DNA of 64,000 nucleotides from positions 1-64,000 of the forward strand of contig CAKPYB010000006.1 in NCBI GenBank assembly GCA_934202525.1. The letters are read 5' to 3'. The translations under genes were made by a program, and so were the position numbers. This DNA is from an uncultured Prevotella sp. (lineage in GTDB: Bacteria > Bacteroidota > Bacteroidia > Bacteroidales > Bacteroidaceae). The notes under the pieces are model-generated. The model worked only from the letters and a program-made list of their open reading frames with translations, was not told the DNA's origin and did not search any database. This document shows, in pieces, positions 17,336-27,008 of the stretch (positions are counted from its first letter, which is position 1; each line of letters starts with the position of its first letter).

Positions 17336-17381
17336 TAAAGGGGAAAATTCTTCACTCTTCACTTTTCGTTCTTCACTTACT

Positions 17382-17441
17382 AAAAAAGGGATTCGCTCCC
17401 CATCTATATTTGATAATACGGATGAGGAGTACGAATCCCTA
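17382..17441 (-). terminator. Terminator after the GH130 gene
   Basis: The minus strand carries AGGGATTCGTACTCC, a loop, GGAGCGAATCCCT and TTTTTT. It divides esterase-GH26-GH130 from transporter-epimerase, either fully or as an attenuator. No TAnnTTTG element was found for the transporter. Confidence 0.7.
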
Positions 17442-17459
17442 CAATCTTAATACCTGAAA

Positions 17460-18632
17460 CTATTTACTTAAAGTCTGTTTGTTTTTTGCTACCAAAGCCT
17501 TGATCTTCTCTACAGAGAACTGAGTACGATAATCATCCTTTGGTGTGTTCATGCAGTAGTCTACCAATCGGTCGATGGTAGAAGTTGCCACATGCATGCG
17601 GGTATCAGAAGAAGCATAGTAGATGAATACCTTGCCATCCTCATCTGCAATCCAACCATTGGCAAAGACAACATTCATTACATCACCGATATACTCAGGA
17701 CCTTCCGGTACGAGGAGATATCCACTTGGTTCAGCAATCACCTTAGTAGGATCCTCAAGAGAAGTCATGTACATATAGAGCACATAGCGGAGACCGCTGG
17801 CACAGCCACGAACACCGTGAGCCAGATGCAACCAGCCCTTATCAGTCTTGATAGGATGAGGACCCTCGCCGTTCTTCACCTCCTGGATGGTATGATAGTG
17901 ACGGGCATTGATGATCTTCTCTTCCTTGATTTCGGCATGAGTGATGTCATCAACCAGTGCCCAACCGATACCACCGCCTGAACCTGTATCGATGAAACCA
18001 TCCTGAGGACGGGTATAGAAAGCATACTTACCGTCAACGAATTCCGGATGGAGAACCACATTACGTTGCTGACTCTTGGTCTTCAAATCAGAAAGACGCT
18101 CCCAGTTTACCAGGTCCTTGGTACGGGCGATTGCCGCAGTAGCAGTAGCAGCACTGAGGTCGCCAGGCTGTGCATCATCATGACGCTCAGCACAGAACAC
18201 ACCATAGATGTAACCATCCTCATGAGCGGTGAGTCGCATATCATAGATATTGGTAGCTGGAACTACATCCTCAGGCATGGTGATAGGCTCATCCCAGAAA
18301 CGGAAGTTGTCAACACCATTAGGACTCTCTGCTACGGCAAAGAAACTCTTGCGGTCAGCACCCTCAACACGAACAACGAGGATATACTTACCATTCCACT
18401 TGATGGCACCCGAATTGAGCGTAGCATTCATCATAATGCGCTGCATGAGATACGGATTACTCTTCTCATCGAAGTCGTAACGCCACTCCAATGGTGTATG
18501 TTCTGCTGTAAGGATTGGGTTCTTATACTTTTCGTAGATACCATTTCCCCACTCTACTGGTTCATTCTTACGGCTCAGCAATTCCTCATGATGAGCGCGG
18601 AGTGCTTTCACTTTGTCTTGAAATGTAGTCAT
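17460..18632 (-). CDS. GH130 4-O-beta-D-mannosyl-D-glucose phosphorylase
   Basis: This 390-residue cytoplasmic enzyme phosphorolyses beta-1,4-mannosylglucose to alpha-mannose-1-phosphate and glucose. The sequence closely resembles, from memory, the characterised Bacteroides fragilis enzyme of GH130 subfamily 1. The general-acid aspartate is visible in ATNIYDMRLTAHEDG as D131. RVEGADRKSFFAVAESPNG, TKSQQRNVVLHPEFVDGKYA and IYYASSDTRMHVATS complete the five-bladed propeller. It works after the 2-epimerase encoded downstream. It follows the GH26 gene by 30 bp, so the two are probably cotranscribed. Confidence 0.95.
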   Translation of the reverse strand: MTTFQDKVKALRAHHEELLSRKNEPVEWGNGIYEKYKNPILTAEHTPLEWRYDFDEKSNPYLMQRIMMNATLNSGAIKWNGKYILVVRVEGADRKSFFAVAESPNGVDNFRFWDEPITMPEDVVPATNIYDMRLTAHEDGYIYGVFCAERHDDAQPGDLSAATATAAIARTKDLVNWERLSDLKTKSQQRNVVLHPEFVDGKYAFYTRPQDGFIDTGSGGGIGWALVDDITHAEIKEEKIINARHYHTIQEVKNGEGPHPIKTDKGWLHLAHGVRGCASGLRYVLYMYMTSLEDPTKVIAEPSGYLLVPEGPEYIGDVMNVVFANGWIADEDGKVFIYYASSDTRMHVATSTIDRLVDYCMNTPKDDYRTQFSVEKIKALVAKNKQTLSK

Positions 18633-18640
18633 AATATATC

Positions 18641-18676
18641 TTTTTTTTACTTTTTTACCTTTTTACTTTTTTACCT
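18641..18676 (-). repeat. Purine-rich 8-bp-period tract at the GH26 stop
   Basis: On the sense strand GTAAAGGTAAAAAAGTAAAA is both the last codons (VKVKK), the stop and the spacer. The repeat has therefore entered the reading frame of the GH26 gene. It matches tracts after the kinase genes. Confidence 0.65.
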
Positions 18677-19826
18677 TTACAATGTCTTTGGCAAAGAGGA
18701 TTTTCTTTTCCTTCTTAAACTTCTTGAAGTCCTTGACGATATCACCGTCGCCGACACCAGGTAGGTAAGCCTCTTCCTCAGGTTTATCCCAGGCATTACG
18801 CCAGAAGAGGACATAACTCAACTGATACTTCTGAAGTACAGGCCAGAGGGTTTGCGTAAACCAGTCTTTCTTGCTGGCGATACCCCGGCAACCCGTTTCG
18901 GTGAGGGCAGGAATCTTGCCCACCTTCTTGGCAGCTTCCATCAGTACATCGAGCGTAGCTGCAAGGTTCTGCTGATAGTTGGCATCGTTGTTGTCAAACT
19001 CGTAGACATCAACACCCAGCATATCCACATACTTCTCACCCGGGAATCGCTCCAGGAATTTTTCTACCGTCTTCTCGTCGCTGAGATTTGGTGACCAAGC
19101 CCAAACGATGTTATTGCACCCTGCTTTAGTAAGTATATTTAGGGTTTTTACGTATAATTGGTTATATTGTACAGGTGTGCAACTGCTAGCTCCCCACCAG
19201 AACCATCCGCCATTCATTTCATGCCATGGTCGGAAGATGACAGGAACCAGTTTACCATCGTTTGTCTTCAAAGAAAGGATGAAATCGGCAACCTTCTTGA
19301 GCCAGCCATCAAACTTCTGTTGCTGGGCGCCACCATCCAGGACAGCAGCTACAGCATCACCTTTCGGATCCCAGGCATTCTCGCCTGTTACCGGATTCCA
19401 AGGGTGCCAGCTCAAAGTGACGATGCCTCCTCTCTCATTTTGGGCAATAATCTCTTTTCGCATACGATCGAAAGAGACGCCATCGAGATTTTCTTTGCTG
19501 TCCAACTCTATTTTTCCAAGATCGAAACCCATCACAGCAGGATAATCACCTGTAGTGAGGAGTACATCGCTCTTTCCTTCATCCCATTTCCAAGTAGTGC
19601 CATACACCGGATCATCCTGATGCCCGAGCATGATACCCTTATTCAGTAATTTCTGCAGTCTTGCCTTCAGTTGCTCTGCCGGAGTATTGCAACATTGCTT
19701 TTTACCCTTGCAGCAGGAAGTATTGGCAGTCTGGACTGATGCGCCCGTAACGCCATCAACCTGTGCCATTGCTCCTTGCATCGCCATGAGGCAAGCTGCA
19801 CCAATCAAAATTCTTTTTCCTATCAT
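18663..19826 (-). CDS. GH26 endo-beta-1,4-mannanase
   Basis: This 387-residue secreted enzyme has a signal peptide ending near AMA-Q (residue 22) and a GH26 barrel from about 50 to 370. The acid/base glutamate is E203 in FRPWHEMNGGWFWWG, and the nucleophile is E310 in ALTETGCRG. Such enzymes cut beta-mannan, often releasing mannobiose, which feeds the epimerase and GH130 encoded beside it. Between signal and catalytic domain is a cysteine cluster, SCCKGKKQCC, not expected in the family. The C-terminal VKVKK derives from a repeat. There is no lipobox, so it is probably periplasmic. Confidence 0.93.
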   Translation of the reverse strand: MIGKRILIGAACLMAMQGAMAQVDGVTGASVQTANTSCCKGKKQCCNTPAEQLKARLQKLLNKGIMLGHQDDPVYGTTWKWDEGKSDVLLTTGDYPAVMGFDLGKIELDSKENLDGVSFDRMRKEIIAQNERGGIVTLSWHPWNPVTGENAWDPKGDAVAAVLDGGAQQQKFDGWLKKVADFILSLKTNDGKLVPVIFRPWHEMNGGWFWWGASSCTPVQYNQLYVKTLNILTKAGCNNIVWAWSPNLSDEKTVEKFLERFPGEKYVDMLGVDVYEFDNNDANYQQNLAATLDVLMEAAKKVGKIPALTETGCRGIASKKDWFTQTLWPVLQKYQLSYVLFWRNAWDKPEEEAYLPGVGDGDIVKDFKKFKKEKKILFAKDIVKVKK

Positions 19827-19837
19827 ATCTTTATAAT

Positions 19838-19910
19838 GTTAAGTGTTAAATGTTAAATGTTAAGTTATTAGCATTTGAATTCTTCACTCTTCGTTCTTCA
19901 CTCTTCACTT
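19838..19910. repeat. Mixed short repeats at the esterase stop
   Basis: TGTTAAA units (19838-19866) are followed by CTTCACTCTTCGTTCTTCAC-type sequence up to the esterase stop codon. The sense strand thus reads GTGAAGAACGAAGAGTGAAG. Similar sequence follows the GH130 gene (about 17348-17380) and kdsA (55270-55290). Confidence 0.6.
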
Positions 19911-21245
19911 TCGGAGCTGCGCTTCGATGAATCGCTGCCATTCATCCCACTGCTCCTGATACCAGTAATGACCGGTCATCTGGTACAGACTCAATGTCTT
20001 TGGCGCTTTTACCGAATTATAAAGTCCGTAAGACGATGTTGGCGGAACCACCTCATCATTATAACCGAAACTGTACCAGCCAGGAACGGTGATGCGACGG
20101 GCGAAGTTGACGCCATCATAATAGCGTGCTCCTTCGAGTCTTGCCTTTTCCAGATCCGTAAGTTTCTGCTCCTTCCATGCAGCACCCTGCGCCTTGTCTT
20201 CCTTATAGAAGTAGTGAGGCCAGCCACCTGCAACTCCGTGAATTTCAGCTTCATAATCACACATGGCATCATGAACAGGAGCCAGGAAAGTGATTCGCTT
20301 ATCGAGAGCTGCCACAGCGATGGAAAGGAATCCACCCTGTGATGAACCCGTTACACCGATAGTCTTCCCGTTCCACTCAGGGAGCGAAGCGATATAATCC
20401 ACGCCACGAACAGCACCGGTTACTACCCGTCTGTAAGCATTGCGATAAGGATTCTCGAGATTGGTATCCCAGTAACCTTTCAGCTCGCCATTGGCAAGAT
20501 CATCATAAATTTTCTGCTGCATGGTAACAGGAACACCGTGAATACCGATTTCCAGTACGATGCACTCAGCAGGAGCCGTATAAGTATCGCCGGCATAAGG
20601 GCGTACACCCGCACCAGGCACACGGAGCAAAGCAGGATACTTACCCTCCTTGACCGGCACACTCAGGATGCCATACATCTTAGAGCCCCAACGATTAATG
20701 TTATAGCTGATTTCATATACATTCTTATCCTTGGTACAACGCTCAGGCAGAAGCACCTTGGTAGGATTGAGGTCATTCTGTCTTGACTCATCCAGTGCCT
20801 TCTTCCAGAAAGCATCAAAATCCTTAGGTTCCTGTGCGAAAGGCTGGATTTTCTCAGGAGAGAAACCTGCGGTGCAAAGTCCCTCATAATCCTTACCGTC
20901 TACATGAGCGATAACCTTGAGGCGATAGAAGCCCGGTCTGTTCAGGCTGCCGCACCATTTCATGGTTCCGTCTTTGAGAGTGGTACTTTTCTTCACCTTC
21001 GGAAACATCGCCGGTCCGGCTTCGTAATCAACCTTCACCTGATTGAGTAGCGTACCGCTCTTTCTCACATTCACCGTGAAATTAGCCTTCTCACCTACCC
21101 GATAATTCCAGTCCTGATGGTCAGGAGTTACCATTACAACGATGTTGTTTCCTCTGATTTGTGCGCTGAGGCTTGAAGTCCCCAGCACACTCATCAGAAC
21201 ACCTATAATTATTAACCTAAAAACATTTGCAATTCGATGATTCAT
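19905..21245 (-). CDS. Secreted CE7-type acetyl esterase
   Basis: This 446-residue protein has a signal peptide (to about residue 29), an N-terminal beta-sandwich (about 30-135) and an alpha/beta-hydrolase of the acetyl xylan esterase/cephalosporin deacetylase type. The nucleophile is S302 in GVTGSSQGG. The other triad residues are probably the aspartate in YNDEVVPP and the histidine in TGHYW near the end. CE7 enzymes remove acetyl groups from small oligosaccharides. In this locus the likely substrate is acetylated mannan fragments; this is inferred. It is the first gene of the minus arm, behind the -7 element at 21292-21299. Confidence 0.85.
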   Translation of the reverse strand: MNHRIANVFRLIIIGVLMSVLGTSSLSAQIRGNNIVVMVTPDHQDWNYRVGEKANFTVNVRKSGTLLNQVKVDYEAGPAMFPKVKKSTTLKDGTMKWCGSLNRPGFYRLKVIAHVDGKDYEGLCTAGFSPEKIQPFAQEPKDFDAFWKKALDESRQNDLNPTKVLLPERCTKDKNVYEISYNINRWGSKMYGILSVPVKEGKYPALLRVPGAGVRPYAGDTYTAPAECIVLEIGIHGVPVTMQQKIYDDLANGELKGYWDTNLENPYRNAYRRVVTGAVRGVDYIASLPEWNGKTIGVTGSSQGGFLSIAVAALDKRITFLAPVHDAMCDYEAEIHGVAGGWPHYFYKEDKAQGAAWKEQKLTDLEKARLEGARYYDGVNFARRITVPGWYSFGYNDEVVPPTSSYGLYNSVKAPKTLSLYQMTGHYWYQEQWDEWQRFIEAQLRK

Positions 21246-21291
21246 ATTGTCGTTGGTAATCTTGTTAGTTAAACATTCTGTTTTACGGTTG

Positions 21292-21299
21292 CAAAGTTA
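21292..21299 (-). promoter_or_regulatory. -7 element of the minus arm of the mannan locus
   Basis: The minus strand reads TAACTTTG, 47 bp upstream of the esterase start codon. Confidence 0.55.
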
Positions 21300-21723
21300 G
21301 GCATAATTTCCGATATATCCGTGTATTATTTTGCTGAATAAACATACTTTGTTGCAAAGGCAGAAAAATATTCGAAAATATCTGAAAGCAGAAATAAGAA
21401 TTGACGCACATCAAGTCAGAAAAAGCAAAGAAAACAACAAAATACACACTCTATTTAACTCAAGAATTAACCGAAAACAACCAAAGATCAATTAACAAAG
21501 CACAAAAGGTTATGACAATTCATATAATAAATAATGTACGCGTACCTTATATATAATAGACATATAATAGAATAACCAATATAAATCAACTATCAAGTAA
21601 ATAAATTGTAACGTTAACACTTAATCGTTAATAAATATGACGAAAATTACATTTTATTTTCAATAAAGCAGAAAAGTATTAGTAATCAGCAAAATATGTA
21701 CAAGCTATTTTGCTAAAAAGCAG
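21300..21723. promoter_or_regulatory. Divergent control region of the mannan locus
   Basis: This A/T-rich region separates the two arms. Possible operators are the perfect palindrome GTACGCGTAC (21536-21545), the palindrome TAACGTTA (21609-21616) with a direct repeat CGTTAA at 21612 and 21626, and a direct repeat ATATAATAGA at 21551 and 21562. No regulator gene is nearby. No open reading frame is credible here. Confidence 0.4.
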
Positions 21724-21731
21724 TATCTTTG
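21724..21731 (+). promoter_or_regulatory. -7 element of the first SusC operon
   Basis: TATCTTTG matches TAnnTTTG. A TTTTG at 21708-21712 is closer than the usual -33 spacing. The predicted start near 21738 gives a leader of about 230 nt. Confidence 0.55.
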
Positions 21732-21801
21732 CAGCAGATTTACAAAACAGCCTAAAGGTTTAGAATAAACAATATAAAAACAAATAAATATAATCACAAC
21801 A

Positions 21802-21850
21802 ATGGAAAAAGTAAATGCAACCTAGAGCTAGCCTCTAGCCCTTTCTTCTC
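21802..21850 (+). promoter_or_regulatory. Leader mini-ORF and hairpin before susC
   Basis: ATG at 21802 opens a 7-codon frame (MEKVNAT) ending with TAG at 21823-21825. The stop lies in the inverted repeat CTAGAGCTAGCCTCTAG. The arrangement resembles a leader peptide with a downstream hairpin, but no T-run follows. It may be chance. Confidence 0.3.
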
Positions 21851-21966
21851 ATCAGAAAAAGATGACGAAGGAATAATCAGAGAGCACTAATCCGTTTTGG
21901 ATTCTTTCCCGTATCGATCATATAAGTGAAAGAGCCAAACTGTTTTAACCAACTAACAAAAATTGT

Positions 21967-24900
21967 ATGAACTTTAAAAGTAGAGAAAAGTTGCTTGCTA
22001 GCGTAGCTGCCCTGAGTCTTCTCGGCATCTCCCCTCAGCAAACTTTTGCAGCTCAGATTACAACGAATCAGGCTGTGCAACAGACCAAGAAGATTACTGG
22101 TAACGTATCCGATGCAATGGGTCCTATCATCGGTGCAACAGTAAAAGTGAAAGGCACAAAAAATGCCGCAGTGACAGACTTTGATGGTAACTACACACTG
22201 AATGTAGGTGCCGGACAGACTGTAGAGGTAACTTACGTAGGATACATCACCAAAACTTTCAAAGTAGGAGGCCAGAGCAAGTACGACATCACTTTGGCAG
22301 AAGACAACAACAGTCTTGACGAGGTGGTAGTTGTAGGTTATGGTACCATGAAAAAGAGTGATATCTCAGGTTCTTCAGTTAGCCTTGGCGAAAAGGCTAT
22401 GAAGGGTTCTATCATCACCTCACTCGACCAGTCACTTCAGGGCCGTGCAGCAGGTGTTACCGCTGTCAGCACTTCTGGTGCACCTGGTACAGCATCCACT
22501 ATCCGAGTTCGTGGTACAGCAACCATCAACTCCAATGCAGAACCACTATACGTCATTGATGGTGTTATCTTCCAAGGAGGAAATTCCAGTGGTAGTTCCC
22601 TTGGTTTCGGTGACGCACTCGATAATGGTTCAGCCTCATCCGTATCACCACTTTCAACCATCAACCCTGCAGATATCGTAAGCATGGAGATTCTGAAGGA
22701 TGCTTCAGCCACAGCTATTTATGGTGCACAGGGAGCAAATGGTGTTGTTCTCATCACAACAAAAAGAGGTAAAGCCGGTGAAGCTAAATTTACCTACGAT
22801 GGCATGATGGCGTGGAGCCGTCAGACCAAGCGCCTTGACATGATGAACCTTCGCGAATTCGGTGATTATTACAACGATTTCGTTGCTGCAGGTTTCGGTG
22901 GTGTCAAGGAAGATCCATATTACAGCGATGTTTCTTTGCTCGGCAAGGGTACCAACTGGCAAGATGCTATCTTCCAGACCGCGTTTCAGCAGCAGCATCA
23001 GATAGCCGCTCAGGGTGGTACTGACAAAATCCAATATTATGTTTCCGGAAGCTACATGAACCAAGATGGTACCATCATCGGTTCTAGCTTTGACCGTCTT
23101 ACAGTACGCACCAACCTGGATGCACAATTGAAGAAATGGCTGAAACTCGGTTTGAGTGCAACCTTTACGAATTCGAACGATGACCTCAAGCTTACAGATG
23201 GAGCTGAGGGTATCGTAGGTTTCGCTTTGACCTCACTTCCAGAAGCTCCAATTTATGACATTGACGGAAATTACGCTTCTTTTGCCCGCGAAAACTACAA
23301 TATCCATAACCCTATTGCTAAGGCTATGGAACAGAACAACATGCTCAACCGCAAGAAGTTGACAGGTAATATCTATGCAGAGGTTACACCTATCAAGCAC
23401 TTAACCTGGCATGCAGAATTGGGTTATGACCTCAGCTACAGCAAGGCTGAGATTTTCAACAACACAATTGATCTCTATAACTGGCAGGAGCCTAACGAGA
23501 GCAGTATCCAGAAGAACAACAGCACTTACTGGCAGCTCAAGAACTATATTACATATAACAACACATTTGCTAAGAAGCATTCGGTTACAGCAATGGTTGG
23601 ACAAGAATGCTGGGAAAGCAAATGGGATTACACCAAAATATCAAACGACAAGTTGCCATCAGATGCTGTACATAATCCTGTATTGGGTACGGGTACTCCT
23701 ACCATAGCTGCCGGATTCGGAAGCAGTTCTATGGCTTCCTTCTTCACCCGTTGGACGTATAGCTATGACAGCCGTTACAATGCTACTTACACATACCGTT
23801 ATGATGGTAGTTCAAACTTTGGTCCAAACAACCGTTGGGCAGGTTTCCACTCTTTTGCTACCAGTTGGCGTTTCTCTAATGAGAAGTTCATTCAGAAGTT
23901 GGCAGGAAAATGGCTGAGCAATGGTAAGATCCGTATCGGTTGGGGACAGACCGGTAATGCCAACATCAACTCTTTTGCCTGGGGTGTAAACATGCAGAAA
24001 GTATATAGTTCCCTCGGTGCAGGTTATCGTCCACAGAACATTCCTAACCTGGATGTAAAATGGGAAAAGCAGGAACAGATTGACCTGGGTATCGACCTCG
24101 GTTTCTTCAACGACCGCATTGGCTTAACCCTCGACTGGTATCAGAAGGAATCTAAGGATATGTTGATGGAGATGCAGTTGCCTTCCTATATGGGTACAAG
24201 CGGTAATGATAACTCCAAGCTGAAAGCTCCTATGGGTAACTACGGCCACATCCGCAACAGCGGTCTTGAGTTAACAGTGACTGCTCACCCATTCGTAGGC
24301 AAATTCCAGTGGGATACAGAGTTCCAGATTTCATGGAACAAGAACAAATTGGTAGCACTCAACGGTACTGCCAGTTCAGCTATCATGGGCTATGCTCAGT
24401 GGGGACAGACACAGGTCAGCAAGACCGACGTAGGTCAGAGTCTCTACAGCTTCTATGGTTATGTAACCGATGGTATCTACCAAGACTTGGCAGACATAGA
24501 GCGTTCACCAAAGCCAGAGAAGTATCCTACAAATGGTGTCTTCAATGGTTCCAACACAGTCTATGTAGGTGACATTAAATATAAAGACTTGAATGGAGAT
24601 GGTGTCATCAACGAGCTTGACCAGACCAACATTGGTTCACCAATGCCTAAGTATACTTTCGGCTGGACCAACACCTTCCGTTACAAGGGCTTCGACTTGA
24701 GTATTTTCATCAATGGTAGCTATGGCAACAAGGTAATGAACCTGACCAAGCGCGGACTCACCAATATGAGTAGCGTATGGTGCAACCAGCATTCCGACGT
24801 ATTAAATCGTGCACGCCTGGAGCCTATCGATGCTTCTATCGTTTATGCAGACGGCAGCAAATGGTATGAACATATAGAGAATGTACGTGTCGCTAATCCA

Positions 24901-25221
24901 GATGCCTCCCTCCCACGCGCTATTATTGGCGACCCTAACGATAACGACCGCATCAGCGACCGCTACGTAGAGGACGGATCCTATCTGAGAATGAAGAATA
25001 TCTCTCTTGGCTATACCTTCCCTAAGAAGTGGATTGGCAAGTTGGGTATTGAGAACTTGCGTCTCTATTGTAACATACAGAATTTGTTCACCATTACCGG
25101 TTATGATGGCTACGACCCAGAAATCGGTGTCAGCACCATGTCACCTAATGTATATGGCGTTGACTACGGCCGTTATCCTTCACCTACCACCTACTCTTTC
25201 GGTTTGAACATGTCATTCTAA
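21967..25221 (+). CDS. SusC-like TonB-dependent outer-membrane transporter (mannan locus)
   Basis: This 1084-residue protein imports oligosaccharides through the outer membrane using TonB energy. It has a signal peptide (to about 28), a carboxypeptidase-regulatory-like domain (about 40-115, GPIIGATVKVKGTKNAAVTD), a TonB-box-like segment LDEVVVVGYGTMKKSD (near 118), a plug with IRVRGTATINSNAEPLYVID, and a 22-stranded barrel ending in LNMSF. Length is normal for SusC. It forms a complex with the SusD-like lipoprotein encoded 18 bp downstream. Substrate is inferred from the GH26 genes of the same operon. Confidence 0.95.
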   Translation: MNFKSREKLLASVAALSLLGISPQQTFAAQITTNQAVQQTKKITGNVSDAMGPIIGATVKVKGTKNAAVTDFDGNYTLNVGAGQTVEVTYVGYITKTFKVGGQSKYDITLAEDNNSLDEVVVVGYGTMKKSDISGSSVSLGEKAMKGSIITSLDQSLQGRAAGVTAVSTSGAPGTASTIRVRGTATINSNAEPLYVIDGVIFQGGNSSGSSLGFGDALDNGSASSVSPLSTINPADIVSMEILKDASATAIYGAQGANGVVLITTKRGKAGEAKFTYDGMMAWSRQTKRLDMMNLREFGDYYNDFVAAGFGGVKEDPYYSDVSLLGKGTNWQDAIFQTAFQQQHQIAAQGGTDKIQYYVSGSYMNQDGTIIGSSFDRLTVRTNLDAQLKKWLKLGLSATFTNSNDDLKLTDGAEGIVGFALTSLPEAPIYDIDGNYASFARENYNIHNPIAKAMEQNNMLNRKKLTGNIYAEVTPIKHLTWHAELGYDLSYSKAEIFNNTIDLYNWQEPNESSIQKNNSTYWQLKNYITYNNTFAKKHSVTAMVGQECWESKWDYTKISNDKLPSDAVHNPVLGTGTPTIAAGFGSSSMASFFTRWTYSYDSRYNATYTYRYDGSSNFGPNNRWAGFHSFATSWRFSNEKFIQKLAGKWLSNGKIRIGWGQTGNANINSFAWGVNMQKVYSSLGAGYRPQNIPNLDVKWEKQEQIDLGIDLGFFNDRIGLTLDWYQKESKDMLMEMQLPSYMGTSGNDNSKLKAPMGNYGHIRNSGLELTVTAHPFVGKFQWDTEFQISWNKNKLVALNGTASSAIMGYAQWGQTQVSKTDVGQSLYSFYGYVTDGIYQDLADIERSPKPEKYPTNGVFNGSNTVYVGDIKYKDLNGDGVINELDQTNIGSPMPKYTFGWTNTFRYKGFDLSIFINGSYGNKVMNLTKRGLTNMSSVWCNQHSDVLNRARLEPIDASIVYADGSKWYEHIENVRVANPDASLPRAIIGDPNDNDRISDRYVEDGSYLRMKNISLGYTFPKKWIGKLGIENLRLYCNIQNLFTITGYDGYDPEIGVSTMSPNVYGVDYGRYPSPTTYSFGLNMSF

Positions 25222-25239
25222 CATTTAAAAACAAAGAAT

Positions 25240-26985
25240 ATGAAATTATCGAACTTTAAATATATAGCATTTGCACTCTTATTGGGCGGCACTTTCACCT
25301 CTTGTGAAGACTTTCTCGACCGTCCTAACGAAGATAGCTACAATGATGCTAACTATTATGCAAATGACGACCAGGTGAAAGTGAGCACCAACTCACTTTA
25401 CAGTTCTCCTTGGTACGACTTTCTGAGCCGTGGCTACTACAAGATTCCTGAAGTTATGTCAGGTAACTTGTACATGGGTCAGTCACCATATCTTACCTTT
25501 ACCGTAAATGGTAGTGATCCTGACATCACTTCTGCTTCCAATTCGCTATGGGCAGTAAACGCACAGGCAAATACCATCTACAACCGTCTGCAGACTGCCA
25601 ATGCATCAGAAAGTGCCAAGAACACAGCCATGGGCGAATGTCTGGCATGGAAAGCAATGGCATATTTCTATCTTGTCCGCATCTGGGGTGATGTGCCTAT
25701 CGTACATAACAACAGTTCTGAGATTGCAGCCGGCGATTATAATAATAAATATAAGGTAAAGGCTGCCGATGTTTACGAGTATATCGTGATGACATTGGAG
25801 AAAGCCATCGATTTACTTCCAAATACCAACACTGCAGGAAGAATAGATAAATGGGGAGCAAAAGGTTTGCTCGCAAAAGTATATCTCGCAAAAAGTGGTA
25901 TCAATTGCAATGGAAACGGACAGCGTGACGAGAATGACCTTGCCAAAGCTGCTGAACTTGCCAAAGATGTAATTGATAACTCTGGCAAAAAACTCATGGA
26001 GAAATATGAAGATATCTTCAAGGGTGAAAACAACAACTGCGATGAAAGCCTCATCGGATGGCGATGGACCGCAGATCAGTTGAATTATACCTGTGGTAAC
26101 TGCTTGACTTCAGAGTTGGCTCCTGCAGGTTTCTGTGAGTATCAGAGTTGGGGTGACTGGACAGCACCTTCGGTAGACTTGGAAGAAGCATTTGGTGTAA
26201 CACCACTTCAAAATCCTAGTTCTCGTCCTGCTACTGATGAACGCCGTAAGGCTACCATGATGATGGCTGGTGATACATATAGCCAATGGTGGCAAGACAA
26301 GGGAGGCTTCGACTATCTCAAATTCCTCCACGACAAGAAGTATGCACCAGGAAGCAATGACGGTCTTCAGTCTGGTACCGGCGCCAATATCGCCAAACAT
26401 CTTTATGGAAACGATGCAGACCACGTAAAGACTTTCGGAAGAAGTGCTGGCAAGCAGTCTTCAGATCTCTCTACCCATGTATTGCGCCTTGCAGATGTTT
26501 ATCTGATCTATGCAGAAGCTAAAATTGGCAATGCAGGTTCTACCTCTGATGCAAGTGCTATTGATGCTTACTATCAGGTTTGGCACAGAGCAAGACCAAC
26601 TCTCTTTGATAAACCATCAAGCATCACTCTTGATGATGTGTTGAAGGAGCGCCGTTTGGAACTCGCTTTAGAAGGCGACTATTGGTTTGACTTGGTACGT
26701 ATGTCATACTACAATGTAGAAAAGGCAATGAATATCATCAAGAACCAAAAGCGTAATGCTTATAATGGTTTGGCAGACCTCTACAAGGCATACTACAATA
26801 AAGGTAACGGCAATGGCCCATGGGATGTAGATGAGAGCAAGATGTTCTACGACACTTCTACTCCTAAACCAAATGTCACAACGTCTATCTTCCAGTTGCC
26901 ATTTCCACAGGGTGACGTGGTTTACAACCCTCATCTGATGGAAGAAGCACAGCATGTAGATGTTAGAGAAGCATTCTCTTATTAA
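25240..26985 (+). CDS. SusD-like glycan-binding lipoprotein (mannan locus)
   Basis: This 581-residue lipoprotein caps the SusC-like transporter at the cell surface and binds glycan. The lipobox is TFTSC (Cys22) followed by EDFLDRPNED, the usual SusD start. The TPR-rich core includes GECLAWKAMAYFYLVRIWGDVP (near 128) and the C-terminal RagB/SusD block VLKERRLELALEGDYWFDLVRM (near 467). It lies between SusC and the first surface glycan-binding protein. Confidence 0.95.
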   Translation: MKLSNFKYIAFALLLGGTFTSCEDFLDRPNEDSYNDANYYANDDQVKVSTNSLYSSPWYDFLSRGYYKIPEVMSGNLYMGQSPYLTFTVNGSDPDITSASNSLWAVNAQANTIYNRLQTANASESAKNTAMGECLAWKAMAYFYLVRIWGDVPIVHNNSSEIAAGDYNNKYKVKAADVYEYIVMTLEKAIDLLPNTNTAGRIDKWGAKGLLAKVYLAKSGINCNGNGQRDENDLAKAAELAKDVIDNSGKKLMEKYEDIFKGENNNCDESLIGWRWTADQLNYTCGNCLTSELAPAGFCEYQSWGDWTAPSVDLEEAFGVTPLQNPSSRPATDERRKATMMMAGDTYSQWWQDKGGFDYLKFLHDKKYAPGSNDGLQSGTGANIAKHLYGNDADHVKTFGRSAGKQSSDLSTHVLRLADVYLIYAEAKIGNAGSTSDASAIDAYYQVWHRARPTLFDKPSSITLDDVLKERRLELALEGDYWFDLVRMSYYNVEKAMNIIKNQKRNAYNGLADLYKAYYNKGNGNGPWDVDESKMFYDTSTPKPNVTTSIFQLPFPQGDVVYNPHLMEEAQHVDVREAFSY

Positions 26986-27008
26986 TGAACTTTTAAAAAG
27001 AACATAAT

